From assembly GCF_020497125.1 (NCBI RefSeq), contig NC_059075.1:57493321-57557320 (forward strand): a stretch of 64,000 nucleotides of DNA. The letters run 5' to 3'. Shown in pieces: positions 1-11,963 of this stretch. A model generated the notes under the pieces. It was not told where the DNA came from. It saw nothing but the letters and a program-made list of their open reading frames with translations, and did not search any database. Positions within the stretch are counted from its first letter, which is position 1. Every line of letters begins with the position of its first letter. Position numbers and translations under genes: made by a program. The stretch comes from Mauremys mutica. Its lineage: Eukaryota; Chordata; Testudines; Geoemydidae.

Positions 1-1784
1 CCTCTGTTTTACTGGCTGGCTAAGAGTCACGTCTGACTGCGAAGTGGGGCTGCGTGCAGGACTCTGTGGCTTCCCCAGGACCCCGCCTGGGCAAACGCAC
101 TGTGGGAAGCTCACGGAGGGTCAGTGGATGCTGAATGCTCCAAGGTCAGACCCAGGAAGGTGAAGCCATGTGAGCTTCTTGCACTGAAGACAGTCTGCTC
201 CAAGGGAGAGGCGGCTCCCCAAAGTCCTGATTGGCTTTGTGGGGAGCAGTTCCAGAGCATCGCCCGGGGACTCCGTGACAGGTGTGAGTCTGATTTTGGT
301 TTTAGTTCTTATATCGGGGTGGCAACTGCCTCTCGCGTGCACTTCCCCTTCCCAGCTGATGGTTCTCTTGGCGGGTCTTCAGCAACACAGTCCTCCCTCC
401 GAGCCACATACGTTGCCCCCCCTTCCAGGGTATATGGTACAAGTTCTTATCTTGGCTCTGGTATGGGGCCATAGCTCTAAGGCTGCTGCCACAGGCACTG
501 CCTTCTTCAAGCACCTAGCCGGGGCCCATCTTGGTACCCGCAGCTGGTGGTGTTTCAGCAGGTCTCCCTGGGCTCAGTCTTCAACCAGACCAGCGGGGCC
601 CATCTTGGAACCCTCGCTGGCCTGACCAGGTTCTCTGTTCAGTCCCCCTGGGCTTCAGCCTGCCTGCACTGACCTTCCACTGGTCCTGCTGCTCTTCTTG
701 CCAGCCAGGCACCTGGACTTCAGCAGCCTTCCCTGGGTTGCAGTCCCATCTGCAGTGAGCTCTCTGTGGTACTGCTGTTCTTCCAGCCAGCCAGTCACCC
801 ACTCGTCACTCTCAAACTCCACGCAGCAATTGAAATTCTCTGCTCTGCTTCTGGCCTTGGATTGGCTGCTCCATGCTGCCAGGTTGAGACCCCGAAATCC
901 CTGACAGCCTCCTAGATCTCTTCCTCTTCATCCCAACCGCCTGACTCAGCATCCCGGTGAAATTTTGCATCCAGTGTTCAGTTCCCTGTGTCTCATGGCA
1001 TGGATGCTTCATGGTTCGATGAGGAGTAATGATGGTCAGAGACCGTCCAGCAAATCTTGCTTAATAGTAGAAACCCCACCAGACTGGCCTATTTGGCCAA
1101 CTGGAAGCGGTTCTCAATGTGGTTGCTAGCCCAGGGAGTTAAGTCAAAGATGCTGTGATGAAGCAGAGCAACAGCTGGCCAGCACACCAGGGATTAAAGA
1201 GACCCTCTGGGCCGAGCTAGCCCCAACCTGTTATACCTCCAGCTAATGCCAGTTCTGGAGGGAGGAGAAAAAGAAAGCTTGGCTCAGTTTGGGGCTGACT
1301 GGCGAAGGGGCAGGAGCTATCTGCCTCTGTAACTGAGGGGAAGGATCACTAACCTGTCTGCCAAGACCGCCACCTGACAAGAAGCATTGTCTCCCCAGCC
1401 ACAGAAGACTCTGGAGGAGTCCAGCACCAAAGGAAACTGGGGGCAAAGTCTAGGGACTTCGTGGGGTTTGGCCTCCCCAACGTGCAGTCGACTGCCTGAA
1501 GCAGCCTGGGATTGTGACAAGGTTCTGTTCAAGGCCCACAAGAGGACCCTGTGGGAAGCAGGCCACCCAATTAAGTGGACTAGAGTGGCCATGCTCCTAA
1601 CAGAACAGAATGGTAGGAAGTAGCCCAGGGCTTGGACCTGGTGAAGAGGGAGGGCCCAGGTTCCCCTGTCTTCCCCCCTTACCTTAAAGACTGAGGGCCC
1701 ACAACCAAGTAGAGGGCTGAGAACCACCTAACCAGTAGGCTGTACGGGCCTCCGGGCAACTCAGTAGAGATGCCTTGAATTCAG
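1..1784. other. Unclassified GC-rich stretch upstream of a YR-retrotransposon relic
   Basis: I recognise no gene here. The stretch is richer in G+C than the introns around it and has only short overlapping open frames on both strands, none with a domain I know. It lies directly 5' of the decayed tyrosine recombinase at 1785, so it could be the older part of the same element or a separate insertion such as an LTR. No RT or RNase H motif was found. Both readings are inference. Confidence 0.3.
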
Positions 1785-2640
1785 GACATCTTGGAGTACC
1801 TGTTGCACCTTCAGTCTTCTGATATTGCACTTGGTTCATTGAGAGTCACCTGGCAGTGATTTCTGCATTACATCCACCCATCCATGAAAAATCAGTGTTT
1901 TTTTAACTCCATGCTTGTGAGGTTCTTGAAATGAGTCACTTGTAACCATCCACTGGTAAAGGACCTTAGTGCTGTGGGACCTTAGTGCCGTCTTAGCAGT
2001 TTTTATGGGACCTTGTTCAAGTCTCTGGCAACTTCTTCTTTCTCCCTCCATGTCAGAAAACTGCTTTCCTTATTGTGATCACATCTGCAAGGAGTGTGTG
2101 CGAGTTGCAAGCTTCGATGGCAGAGCCTCCTTACACACAATTTTCCAAAGACTGTAACCCTGCAGCCGCACCCTGAATTTTTTATATGAAGTTGTTTCTC
2201 TTGAACCAAGTTATGTCTACCAGAGTTTTTCCCTAAGTCACATTCAACGCAAGATGAGCAGTGTCTTCACACATTAGATATCAGGCAATGTTTAGCTTTT
2301 TCCCTGGGTAGAACTAAATCTTTCCATTCTTCATCTTGTCTGTTTGTTTCATATGCAGATCAAATGAAGGGGCAAGTAGTCTCACCACAGACAATCTCCA
2401 GGTGGATACCTTCCTATATCATGACAGCATATATCAGACTGTACCTCCTCATAGGCTGCAAGCTCATTGCATGAGCGCCCAGGCAACATCAGTGGCATTT
2501 CTAAAGTGAAACTCCTATACTGGCATCTGCAGAGCTACCACTTGGTCCTCTATATACGTTACAAATCACTGTTGCATCCAGATCAGATGTGAACTTTGGG
2601 AAGGCAATCCTGCAGTCCTTGGTTAAATAGCCCACCTCCT
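1785..2640 (+). pseudogene. Decayed DIRS-type tyrosine recombinase (relic 1)
   Basis: Shifted frames read in order as the recombinase of DIRS retrotransposons. A segment resembling ILEYLL begins near 1785. The core motif AFLIVITSAR is at 2063-2092, where the intact-looking copy at 38374-38403 has AFLVAITSAR. A C-terminal part reading LFVSYADQMKG follows near 2340. In this family the protein is a tyrosine recombinase that integrates a circular DNA intermediate. Stops and frameshifts make this copy a pseudogene. The C-terminal HxxR and tyrosine region is too decayed to place with confidence. Confidence 0.7.
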
Positions 2641-2689
2641 GCAAGTATTGTTTGAGTCATCTACATGAAATACACGGCTGCATCTATTC

Positions 2690-3015
2690 AAAGAGGAAAG
2701 AATGGTTACTTACTTTTACTGTAACTTGTTCTTTGAGATGTGATGACAATGTGCATTCCACAACCCACTCCATCCCCTATGCATCAGAGACTGTGCTCTG
2801 GATGTTGGGTGCAAAGGAAGTAAGGGTGGTTGGAGCAGCACCACTTTTACATAGCCAGGGGTGGGGCTAGGGCCACAGGGTGCAGGTGCTACCCTTATGC
2901 TACCCTAGGCAAACTTCTCCAGTTTTGGTGCACTGGGCACTCACATACCTACATGGAATACGTGTCTGCATCCCATCTCAAAGAACAACAGTTACATTAC
3001 AGGTAATTATCACCA
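2690..3015 (+). repeat. 3' terminal region of DIRS relic 1
   Basis: Two inverted segments flank a spacer. The motif TGTAACTTGTTCTTTGAGATG near 2720 is complementary to CATCTCAAAGAACAACAGTTACA near 2975. The same arrangement, with related sequence, closes the DIRS elements at 39063-39391 and 48200-48535. In DIRS elements this corresponds to an internal complementary region followed by the right terminal repeat. It therefore marks the 3' end of the relic starting at or before 1785. Confidence 0.65.
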
Positions 3016-3329
3016 CATCAAAAGATTCTTAGAGCAGTCTCACTCAGTCCTCTTGTGATATACAGGTTCCCTTCTTGGAGCTTGAATTGGGTGCTAGGAA
3101 CCTTAACAAAACAACCATTTGAACAACTACATTTTTTTCAGCCTAATTACTCTCTCTCAAAGTTTCTTTCTTAGTAACAGTCACCTTGGATAGGAGGGTA
3201 TTGGAAGTTGGAGCATTTTCTATGGAGCCTCATCTATGTATTTTTCATAATGACAAATTCTTTGTCTGGACCTGTCATTTATTCCAAAAATAAATACATT
3301 TTCCACAGTTCTTTCCCCCAATCTAAGCA
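3016..3329. other. Intron or old repeat, nothing recognised
   Basis: This stretch separates the end of one YR relic from the next. I see no coding or structural signal in it. It may be the upstream part of the relic that becomes recognisable near 3330. Confidence 0.3.
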
Positions 3330-3665
3330 TCCTAAGGAGATTGAATGTCATAAATTAGGTGTCAGAAAAGTACTTAAATCTATCTCAAGAACACAGTTCT
3401 TTTCATTTTATATCACTCTACAGTTAAAGGGAAGAAAGCCTCTAAATCCTCTACAAGGTAGATTAAGGCAGAGGTTGCTGAAACCTATAGTGCATTTGGA
3501 GTGAATTCACCTGATAATGTTACTCCCTGAGGGGTTCAGTAACCTCTTGGGCAGAAAGGTCTTGCGCTTCATATCAATCTGTAAGGAAGCAACGTGGACA
3601 TCAGTGAACACACTCACAAAGCACTACAAAGTGGATTTCCTTTCTTCTTCAGATTCAGCTTTGGG
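3330..3665 (+). pseudogene. C-terminal tyrosine recombinase fragment (relic 2, second lineage)
   Basis: A frame ending before the CR1 insertion reads ICKEATWTSVNTLTKHYK. This matches the C-terminal block of DIRS recombinases (ICKAATWSS...KHYAL in the copy at 38840-38910) and includes the putative catalytic tyrosine at 3625-3627. The tail after the tyrosine (KVDFLSSSD) differs from that of the other copies here, so this is probably another YR lineage. An upstream segment resembles the VRRA...DRTKPF block. A CR1 begins at 3669 and cuts it off. Confidence 0.55.
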
Positions 3666-3668
3666 GAG

Positions 3669-5492
3669 AATCATAGAATCATCGGACTGGAAGGGACCTC
3701 GAGAGGTCATCTAGTCCAGTCCCCTGCACTCATGGCAGGACTAAGTATTATTTAGACCATCCCTGACAAGTGTTTGTCTAACCTGCTCTTAAAAATCTCC
3801 AGTGATGGAGATTCCACAACCTTCCTAGGAAATTTATTCCAGTGCTTAACCACCCTGACAGTCAGGAAGTTTTTCCTAATGTCCTACATAAACCTCCCTT
3901 GCTGCAATTTAAGCCCATTGCTTCTTGTCCTATCCTCAGAGGTTAAGAAGAACAATTTTTCTCCCTCCTCCTTGTAACAACCTTTTATGTACTTGAAAAC
4001 TGGTATCATGTCCCCTCAGTCTTCTCTTCTCCAGACTGAAGAAACCCAATTTTTTTCAATCTTCCCTCAGAGGTCATGTTTTCTAGACCTTTAATCATTT
4101 TTGTTGTGCTTCTCTGGACTTTCTCTAATTTGTCCACATCTTTCCTGAAATGTGGTGCCCAGATCTGTACACAGTACTCCAGTTGAGGCCTAATCAGCGC
4201 AGAGTAGAGTGGGAAAATTACTTCTCGTGTCTTGCTTACAACACTCCTGCTAATACATCCCAGAATGATGTCAATTTTTTTTTGCAACAGAGTTACATTG
4301 TTGATTCATATTTAGCTTGTGGTCCACTATGACCCCAAAATCTCTTTCCGCAGTATTCCTTCCTAGGCAGTCATTTCCCATTTTGTATGTGTGCAGCTGA
4401 TTGTTTCTTCCTAAGTGGAGTACTTTGCATTTGTCCTTATTGAATTTGATCCTGTTTACTTCAGACCATTTATCCAGTTTGTCCAGATCATTTTGAATTT
4501 TAATTCTATCCTCCCATGCACTTGCAATCCCTCCCAGCCTGGTATCATCCACAAACTAGAATCAGAACCAGAACTGATGATGGCAGGACCCCATTAGTTA
4601 TGCCCTTCCGGCATGACTGTGAACCACCGATAACTACTCTCTGAGAATGGTTTTCCAACAAGTTTTGTACCCACCTTATAGTAGCTCCATCTAGGTTGCA
4701 TTTCCCTAGTTTGTTTATGAGAAGGTCATGCGAGACAGTATCAAAAGCTTTACTAAAGTCAAGATATATCACGTCTACTGCTTCCCGCCCATCCACAAGG
4801 CTTGTTACCCTGTCAAAGAAAGCTTTCAGGTTGGTTTGACACGATTTGTTCTTGACAAATCCATGCTGACTGTTACTTATCACCTTATTATATTAGAGAT
4901 GTTTGCAAATTATTTGCTCCAATATCTTTCCAGACACAGAAGTTAAGCTGACTGGTCTGTAATTCCCTGAGTTGTCCTTATTTCCCTTTTTATAGATGGG
5001 CACTATATTTGCCCTTTTCTCTCCCGTCTTCCATGACTTTTCAAAGATAATCGCTAATGGCTCAGATATCTCCTCAGTCAGCTCCTTGAGTATTCTAGGA
5101 TGAATTTCATCAGGCTCTGGTGACTTGAAGACATCTAACACTTCTAAATCATTTTTAACTTGTTCTGTTCCTATTTTAGCCTCTGATCCTACCTCATTTT
5201 CACTGACATTCACTATGTTAGAGGTCCAATCACCACCAACTTTCTTGGTGAAAACCAAAACAAAGACGTCATTAAGCACCTCTGCCATTTGCACATTTTC
5301 TGATATTATTTCCCCCCACCCCCTCACTGAGTAATGGGCCTACCCTGTCCTTGTTCGTCCTCTTGATTCTAATGTATTTGTAGAATGTTTTCTTGTTACC
5401 CTTTATGTCTCTAGCTAGTTTGATCTCGTTCTGTGCCATGGCCTTTCTATTTTGTCCCCACAAACCTGTGTCGTTTGTTTATATTCATACTT
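3669..5492 (-). mobile_element. CR1 LINE, 5'-truncated, antisense
   Basis: The left boundary is the reverse complement of the CR1 tail (AATCATAGAATCAT..., then GGTCATCTAGTCCAG), so the element runs right to left. Four overlapping minus-strand frames (5327-4893, 4883-4545, 4552-4271, 4287-4006) give successive pieces of CR1 reverse transcriptase. They include YKKGNKDNSGNYRPVSLTS, DFSKAFDTVSHDLL, a motif C variant VDDTRLGG and LEYCVQIWAPH. CR1 moves by target-primed reverse transcription and is typically 5'-truncated. Frame breaks make it inactive. The right boundary is approximate. Confidence 0.92.
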
Positions 5493-5804
5493 CAGAATAT
5501 TCTGCCACAGCATTTATCCGGGGCCAGTCCCCATGTGCATTATCTGAATCCTCTCCCCACCCCACCCCTTCCCTGGGGTGAGTATTGCTTTGCACATCCT
5601 GCAGTACAGACTACTTATCTTTGAATTTTCTTTCCAATACCCTCAGATGGTCTGGCCCACCTGGAGAATTAATTTTTCTTAGAATTATAGTTTTTTTCCC
5701 CCTCTGTTTTCACAGATTAAAATGGAAAATACATGCTTGTGTAAAGGAATATTTGTTTGTTCCTAAGACTCTGTTACAAGGTTCACATGTTAAATTTAGG
5801 TGAC
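5493..5804. other. Unclassified stretch between CR1 and a MITE
   Basis: The segment has a C-rich tract near 5550-5580 and no recognisable coding motif. It could be the 5' end of the CR1 region or unrelated intron sequence. Confidence 0.3.
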
Positions 5805-5807
5805 TAA

Positions 5808-6077
5808 GGGTTTGTCTACATGGCCATTTAGTCCTCAGCAAGCTGGCGGATGAATCTATCTGAAGCTAGCCTGCTAAGATCTAACTGTCCCTGTGGATCT
5901 GCTGATGTGCCCTAACAGTTCCTGAGTGTACTTTGATCTATTCCTGTTTCAAACAGGGTAATCAGAGCACACTAAGGAACTGTTCACATTCGGAGGGTCT
6001 ACAGGACAGTTAGCGTCGGCAGACTAGTGCACAGTAGATTCACTCCCCAGCTAAATGTTGGTGCGGAGAAGCCCTTA
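5808..6077. mobile_element. Fold-back MITE
   Basis: Nearly the whole segment is an imperfect palindrome centred near 5955 (TCCTGTTTCAAACAGGG). Arms pair step by step: CTAACAGTTCC at 5912 with GGAACTGTT near 5977, CTAACTGTCC near 5881 with GGACAGTTAG near 6005, and GATGAATCTA near 5848 with TAGATTCA near 6037. The ends read GGGTTTGTCTACA on the left and GAAGCCC on the right, inside TAA and TTA. The GTCTACA end resembles the Harbinger terminus at 41778. It carries no gene; mobilisation by a Harbinger transposase is inference. Confidence 0.65.
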
Positions 6078-8139
6078 TTGCAATATATTCAGTTCGTATT
6101 TTTCGGTTTTGGAAGCTGTCATTTTTGGTTCTTAACAGAGGGGTGATCCTGGCTCCAGGCTGGCTGTCAATCTGTTCTCTGCCTCCAACTAGCAGGGAGA
6201 GGGGGAATGCCCAGAGTACAGACTGTTGGACATGGAGGGTATTAAAGAAAATTCCCAGGTAAAAAGGAAAATTTACTTTTGCTCTGATAACATTTGTGGA
6301 AACAGCCGAACCATTTTGGCTGAAATGCACACAAAATTCAGCCTGAGGCCGATACCTGACAAGTAAAATTTCAGCCTGAATGGTTATAGTGTGTCCAAGT
6401 TATACACAGTTGAAAATAAAGTCTTATAATGGGAAGTGTGGAGCGACATGAACTATGGGCAGCAGTACTATCTCCTCCTATAATAACATAAAACAGTTGG
6501 AATTCAGATAATCAAGGAAGGGATTTAACCAGCACCACTGCCTTGAGAACTCAGTTTCTTTAAATTTATTCAGATTCATTTAATCTCTGTTTAAGATAGC
6601 ATGAAGTGACCGAAGTGAAGTCTGAGGCTAAATTAAAATTAGCTTTCTAACACATTTATATATATCTCAGCTGTTCAGAGGATCTGAGAAACTAGAGGGT
6701 CCAGATGTTTTGACATGAAGAGTCAAAATGTTTAGAGATAAGTGCCTTGTGCGTTTAGTAGCTGAACAGGTGGTATGCCCTGATACCACAGGGCAATCTG
6801 TTTCTCAGACCTGTTCTGTAACACAGAATAATATTAGCTATTTGACATATTCTTATCATTCATCCTAGAAAAATCATGTATAATGGATAGAGCTGTAATC
6901 GCAGCTGTCTGGGATACTGAGGAATATGTTTTAGAAAAATATGTCCAACTTGTCCAATTCTAAGATTTTTGTCAATGTTCTATGTTCTCTGTTGGCTAAA
7001 TCATTTACTTAATCTTTTGAATAAACTGCAAATCAAGAAGCTTATCTGTTTCTAATATACTATTAGTAGGTAATATTATGCCAGAATCAGAAATCCTGTT
7101 CACTGTTTATCTATGCTATCTCAATGAATTAAAAACAGAAATTGAGAAACCAAGAAATAAAAAAACCCCACCTTCATAAATTATTTTTCATTAACTTACA
7201 GTGAATGGAGATAGTGTAGATATTCCCATTACATTTGCCTAAGGAAAATATGTTGGAAGATCTTATGAAACATGCCATGTTGATGACAGTGGTCTCCCCT
7301 TTAGCAAGAGCAAAGTGCTAGTGGAAATTTTCCCATAAAGATGTTCACCCCCTTCCCTACACAGAGATCAGTTCTGTGAGTGAGAAACAATTTCAGGCTT
7401 TAACCTCAGTATTACAACAGGGCTGCTAAATACAGGTAGGATGGTGATTTAATGCTAACAATATAGTGCAGTAAATGAACCTGAAAGGAAGGAATACCAG
7501 CATCAGATATAACTAATTTTCTGATGCTTGCACTCATTCTTCATGTGTTCAATAAAAGCAGATAGGAAGGAAAAGGGGATGCACGCAAGCTGAAATGAAC
7601 AGAAGCAGAGTGAAAGTAAAAACAAAGAAGAAAAGAGCAGTAAAAAAGCTAGAGGAGAATAGGAATGCAGGAATAGGAACAAAAAAGAGAGAGAGAGAAG
7701 AAAAGAGAAGCACAGCAAAATTAGAAGAAAGTCATAGAAGTGAATACACTATATAGAAAAAAAGGATGGAACCTGGTAGATGTGAATTCTTGAATGATTT
7801 TTAGGTTTGTAGGAGGGGAAAGGTTTTGGATAGTCTCTGTTCTCATTCGACTGTTGTTGTTCTGTCTCCAGCTGCAGCTTATTACTTTTTTCATACATCT
7901 TCTTTGTTCTTTTTTTCTTCTTTCTGAATCTGCCTCACACTCTGTCATTGTAATTGTATGGGAACAGGCACCTGTCACACTTTTGTTTCTAATTTGCCCA
8001 GACTGGCCTATCATGGAAAAGGGTTAGGAGTGTGTTGGGTATAAAATAATATAATATAATCCATAGTTCATTACAAAGCCATTCACACATATGCATGGGA
8101 TAAAAGTAAAAGAGAGACAAAAGTTTGGTTGATAAAGGT
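6078..8139. other. A+T-rich DNA with no recognised gene
   Basis: About 2 kb of ordinary A+T-rich sequence upstream of the first RYR3 exon found, probably intronic. A purine-rich tract runs from about 7605 to 7740, including a short GA repeat near 7690. I see no exon with ryanodine receptor similarity and no recognisable transposon protein. Confidence 0.4.
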
Positions 8140-8760
8140 AACTTCATAGGTATAATTTACTTAAACTTTTCTAAGATGTTTGATTTACTACAACACAACA
8201 TTATGATTTAAAAATTAGGACTATGCGATATCGGTAAAGCATATGCAACATCAGTAAAACATAAGTTAAATGGATTAAGAACTGGCTAAACTCAAAATGT
8301 AGTTGTCAGTGGACAATCATCATCAAATGGAGTGGGGTTCTTCAGAGATTCAACATTTTTTTTCAATGATCTTAAAGTAAATATAAAATTACTGCTGATT
8401 AAATTTGCAGAAGATATAAAGATTGGCAGAGTGGTAAATACTGACGAGGACAGAGCAGTTATTCAGAGCAATCTAGATCACGTGGTAATCTAGGTCTATT
8501 CAAACAAAATATGTTTTAACACAGCTAAATGTAAATTCTTACATATAGAACAAGGAACATAGGCCATACTTACAGGATTTAGGGGGTCAGAATGGATAAG
8601 CAACTGAACACATGCTCCTAGTGCAAAAGTGTGAGAAAAAGGGCTGATGTGACCCTTGGATATATAAACAAGGGACTAATAAGGTGATTTTACCTCTGTG
8701 TATATGGCACTGGTATGAGACTGATAGTGAAATATGCCTAGCACAGTAGGGTCTTGGTCC
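8140..8760 (+). mobile_element. Old sense CR1/L3-like LINE, 5' segment
   Basis: Plus-strand frames, broken by stops, read as decayed CR1-type RT: FSKMFDLLQHNIMI near 8165 (family form FSKAFDTVPHDLL) and a motif C region reading FAEDIKIGRVVNTDEDRA near 8400. It stops at the hAT insertion whose left target duplication begins at 8761 and resumes after 10160. Many substitutions and in-frame stops suggest it is older than the nearby CR1 copies. Confidence 0.65.
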
Positions 8761-8768
8761 ATGACAAG

Positions 8769-10151
8769 CAGTGGCAGATTGGCCACTGGGGCCCGTGCCC
8801 AAGGGCCCTGGCCAATTGGGGGGCCCTGGAAAAATGGGCACCTCCATGCCCTGACCCGCTGTGATCACCCGGCACTCCTACCAGGGAGCAGAGTCAGGGT
8901 GTGGGGACTTCACCCAGGGAGTGGGGTTGGGGCACGGGGGATTGCCCCGCTCTGCCCACCCGGCGCTGTATCCGGGGAGCGGGGTCAGGGTGCTAGGGCT
9001 TGCCCCACTTCCCCGCAGGAGCACTGGGTGGTTGGGTGGAGCGGGGAAGGCTCCCCGGATGGAGCACTCGTTGGGCAGAGCATAGAATCATAGAAGATTA
9101 GGGTTGGACAAGACCTCAGGAGGTCATCTAGTCCAACCCCCTGCTCAAAGCAGGACCAACACCAACTAAATCATTCCAGCCAGGGCTTTGTCAAGCCAGG
9201 CTTTAAAAACCTCCAAGGAAGGAGATTCCACCATCTCCCTAGGTAATCCATTCCAGTGCTTCACCACCCTCCTAGTGAAATAATTTTTCTTAATATCTAA
9301 CCTAGACCTCTCCCACTGCAACTTGAGACCATTGCTTCTTGTTCTGTCATCTGACACCGCTGAGAACAGCCTAGCTCCATCATCTTTGGAACCTCCCTTC
9401 AGGTAGTTGAAGGCTGCTATCAAATCTCCCCCCAACTCTTCTCTTCTGCAGACAAAACAAGTCCAGTTTCCTCAGCCTCTCCTCATAAGTCATGCACCCC
9501 ACCCTCTAATCATTTTTGTTGCCCTCCCCTGGACTCTCTCCAATTTGTCCACATCCTATCTGGGGGGAAGTGGGGGACAAAACTGGACACAATACTCCAG
9601 ATGTGGCCTCAACAGTGCCGAATAGAGGGGAATAATCACTTCCCTCAATCTGCTGACAATGCTCCTACTAATGCAGCCCAATATGCCGTTAGCCTTCTTG
9701 GCAACAAGGGCAGACTTCTGACTTGTATCCAGCTTCTCATCCACTGTAATCCCCAGGTCCTTTTCTGCAGAACTGCTGCTTAGCTAGTCAGTTACCAGCC
9801 TGTAGTGGTGAATGGGATTCTTCCGTCCTAAGTGCAGGACTCTGCACTTGTCCTTGTTGAACCTCATCAGATTTTTTGTGTTGGTCACTCTGGACCCTAT
9901 TCCTACCCTCCAGCATATCTACCTCTCCCCCCAGCCTAGTGTCATCTACGAACTTGCTGAGGGTGCAATCCATCCCATCATCCAGATCATTAATAATAAG
10001 AGCAGGTCAAGCCCCTGTGCCCCAACCCCGCTTCCCGGATGGAGGACTGGGCAAGCAGAGCGTGTCGGGGAGATGACTTCAGGTGGAAGGGATGGGGAGG
10101 GTCCACACTTGCTCTGGCTCAGGGGTCCCACTAAACCCAAATCTTCCTCTG
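8769..10151. mobile_element. Non-autonomous hAT-like element, split by a CR1
   Basis: The ends are inverted: CAGTGGCAGATTGG at 8769 and CCAAATCTTCCTCTG ending at 10151. They are flanked by near-identical 8-bp duplications, ATGACAAG (8761-8768) and ATGACTAG (10152-10159). Eight-base target duplications are typical of hAT transposons. The interior is GC-rich, with repeated phrases such as GGATGGAGCACTCGTTGGG near 9057 and GGATGGAGGACTGGGC near 10039. No transposase is present. The right end resembles the end at 62363, so the two probably belong to one family. Confidence 0.7.
9083..10003 (-). mobile_element. CR1 LINE 3' fragment, antisense
   Basis: It begins with the reverse complement of the CR1 tail (CATAGAATCATAGAAGATTAG) and GGTCATCTAGTCCAACC. 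Minus-strand frames at 9435-9166, 9744-9556 and 9973-9788 read as the C-terminal RT region ([48 protein letters not shown]). It lies wholly inside the hAT-like element at 8769-10151, so it inserted later. The right boundary is approximate. Confidence 0.9.
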
Positions 10152-10159
10152 ATGACTAG

Positions 10160-10440
10160 GACTCTTAGTTGCAACAGTAATACAAATAAATAATAATACC
10201 GCATCCAGCTGTGGTGTCCTCAATTTTAAAAGGAACATAAATTGTAGATGGTACAGAAAAGAGCCACAAAAGTTATTCAAAGAATGGAGAAAATGACTTG
10301 CAGTGAGAGACTTAAAGAGCTCAATCTGTTTTGAATATTAAAAATAAGATTGAGAGGTGACTTGATGAAAATATATAAGTACCTTAATAGGTCCAATTAG
10401 ATAATCTAATGATCCTGACTAGTTTTAAACTGTATGAATC
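10160..10440 (+). mobile_element. Old sense CR1/L3-like LINE, 3' segment
   Basis: This continues the element seen at 8140-8760. The translation contains VQKRATKVIQRMEKMTCSER near 10256, then a run like LRGDLMKIYKYLN. Both are typical of the end of CR1-type ORF2. Restored order across the hAT insertion supports a single interrupted copy. No clear tail repeat was found, so the end is approximate. Confidence 0.65.
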
Positions 10441-11955
10441 TATGAAAAGTGAAAGTGCTAGTTTTAGCTAACACTGGAGGGCGTTAGTATGCCTGTGGTC
10501 CTACAGCTCCCAGCACTTTATTAGAGTTGGTTAAATTTTTTTCATCCAAACCTTCTATAACAAAAAATATCCTTTTGTGAAACTCAAGTTTTTTATATAC
10601 ATGTTTTGCTTGTTCAAGTTTTCTGACTTTTTCTATTTAAAAAAACCCTGAAAATCTGAAATATTTTTGTTTTTCAGTAGGTTTTTTCGACCCTTTCACT
10701 TTCTGTACTTCCTTTTTTCAGTGACAGCATGGAGAGAAAAGAATAAATGGGGGAAAGAGCAAAAAAAGAGAAGGGGAAGAACCCCATGACTGAAAAACCT
10801 TAAGTTTTGAAAACCAGAAACTTGGGGGCAGAGGGGGATATTTTTTCTCATCAGAAAATTTCAACATTTTCCACAAAATCTTTCTGTGTATCTGTTGTCA
10901 CATATCACCAGTGAGCTTCCTAGGTTATTACATCTTTAGGGCAGGTATTGTATCCTTTTATGTGTCTGTAAAATCCCTGCCATTGTGCAAATAGTAGCAA
11001 TATCATAGTTTTGGAACTTTTAGTCAATCCATTTTGTTCCCTTTTGGAGTCCTTCTGAATTGACAACGTTTACTTCCTTAAAAATATTCTTTCTTTCTCT
11101 GTGCCCCACACGCCATTACAAAAGATGACCCATATAAAACCTCTGAGAATCTTGACAGTGTTTATATGAGTGTATATGAGCTGAGTACAACAAATTGCCG
11201 TTTCTTATTCATTCTCTTTTGTCTTTTCACCAATATGAAAATTCCTATATAAAAGTGAAAATAAGGTGTTAAACTTAGATTGATGAGTCTGCATTGTATT
11301 TTATATGGTAAAACTGTGAGTTTAGAATAATAGCTTTGATTTATGAAAAATATTGACTAGTTCTTATATATTACTCTTGTAGTGCTTATGATTTGTATTA
11401 TAACTAGTGCCTTTTAATGCTATTACATCTCGTTCTAATTACAGTTAAATTCTGTACCATCTTAGCTATATTACAAAACTTTTTTAAACTAACACTTAAA
11501 TATCTATAACAGTCACAATATTCCAAAATTCATTGGTGGTAGTGTTGCAGTTTGTTTTCTTTTATTGTCAACTAACCTTGGTTCTGGTTACTTATTAACC
11601 TAATTATTTACAGCTTATAGTGATCAATTTGTCAGGGATTGTTGCTGAGATAAATATTCATCTGTGAAAAATGTAATCGCCTTGTACTAAATAGCATGAG
11701 TTTTGTAGAGAGCTCCACCCATAAAGAAATACTTTATATTTGTAGCCTTTGTATACATTGCTTCAGTTACTATATCAGCAATGTTTTTGATTAGTGATAA
11801 AATAATCAGCTACATTTTAAATAGGGTGATGGTTTCATTGAATTTATGGTATGAATAAAATTAAGAGGTAATGTTAACAGTAAGATTTGTTATCCAAATT
11901 TTCATTGTCCATAGACATAAGCATGAATGAAACAATTAGGAAGGCTTTATTATTA
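10441..11955. other. A+T-rich DNA with no recognised gene
   Basis: Low-complexity, A+T-rich DNA with no supported coding region or transposon. The part near 10530-10870 is rich in poly-T and poly-A runs and may be an old non-coding repeat, but I cannot name it. Confidence 0.4.
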
Positions 11956-11963
11956 ATCTAGTA

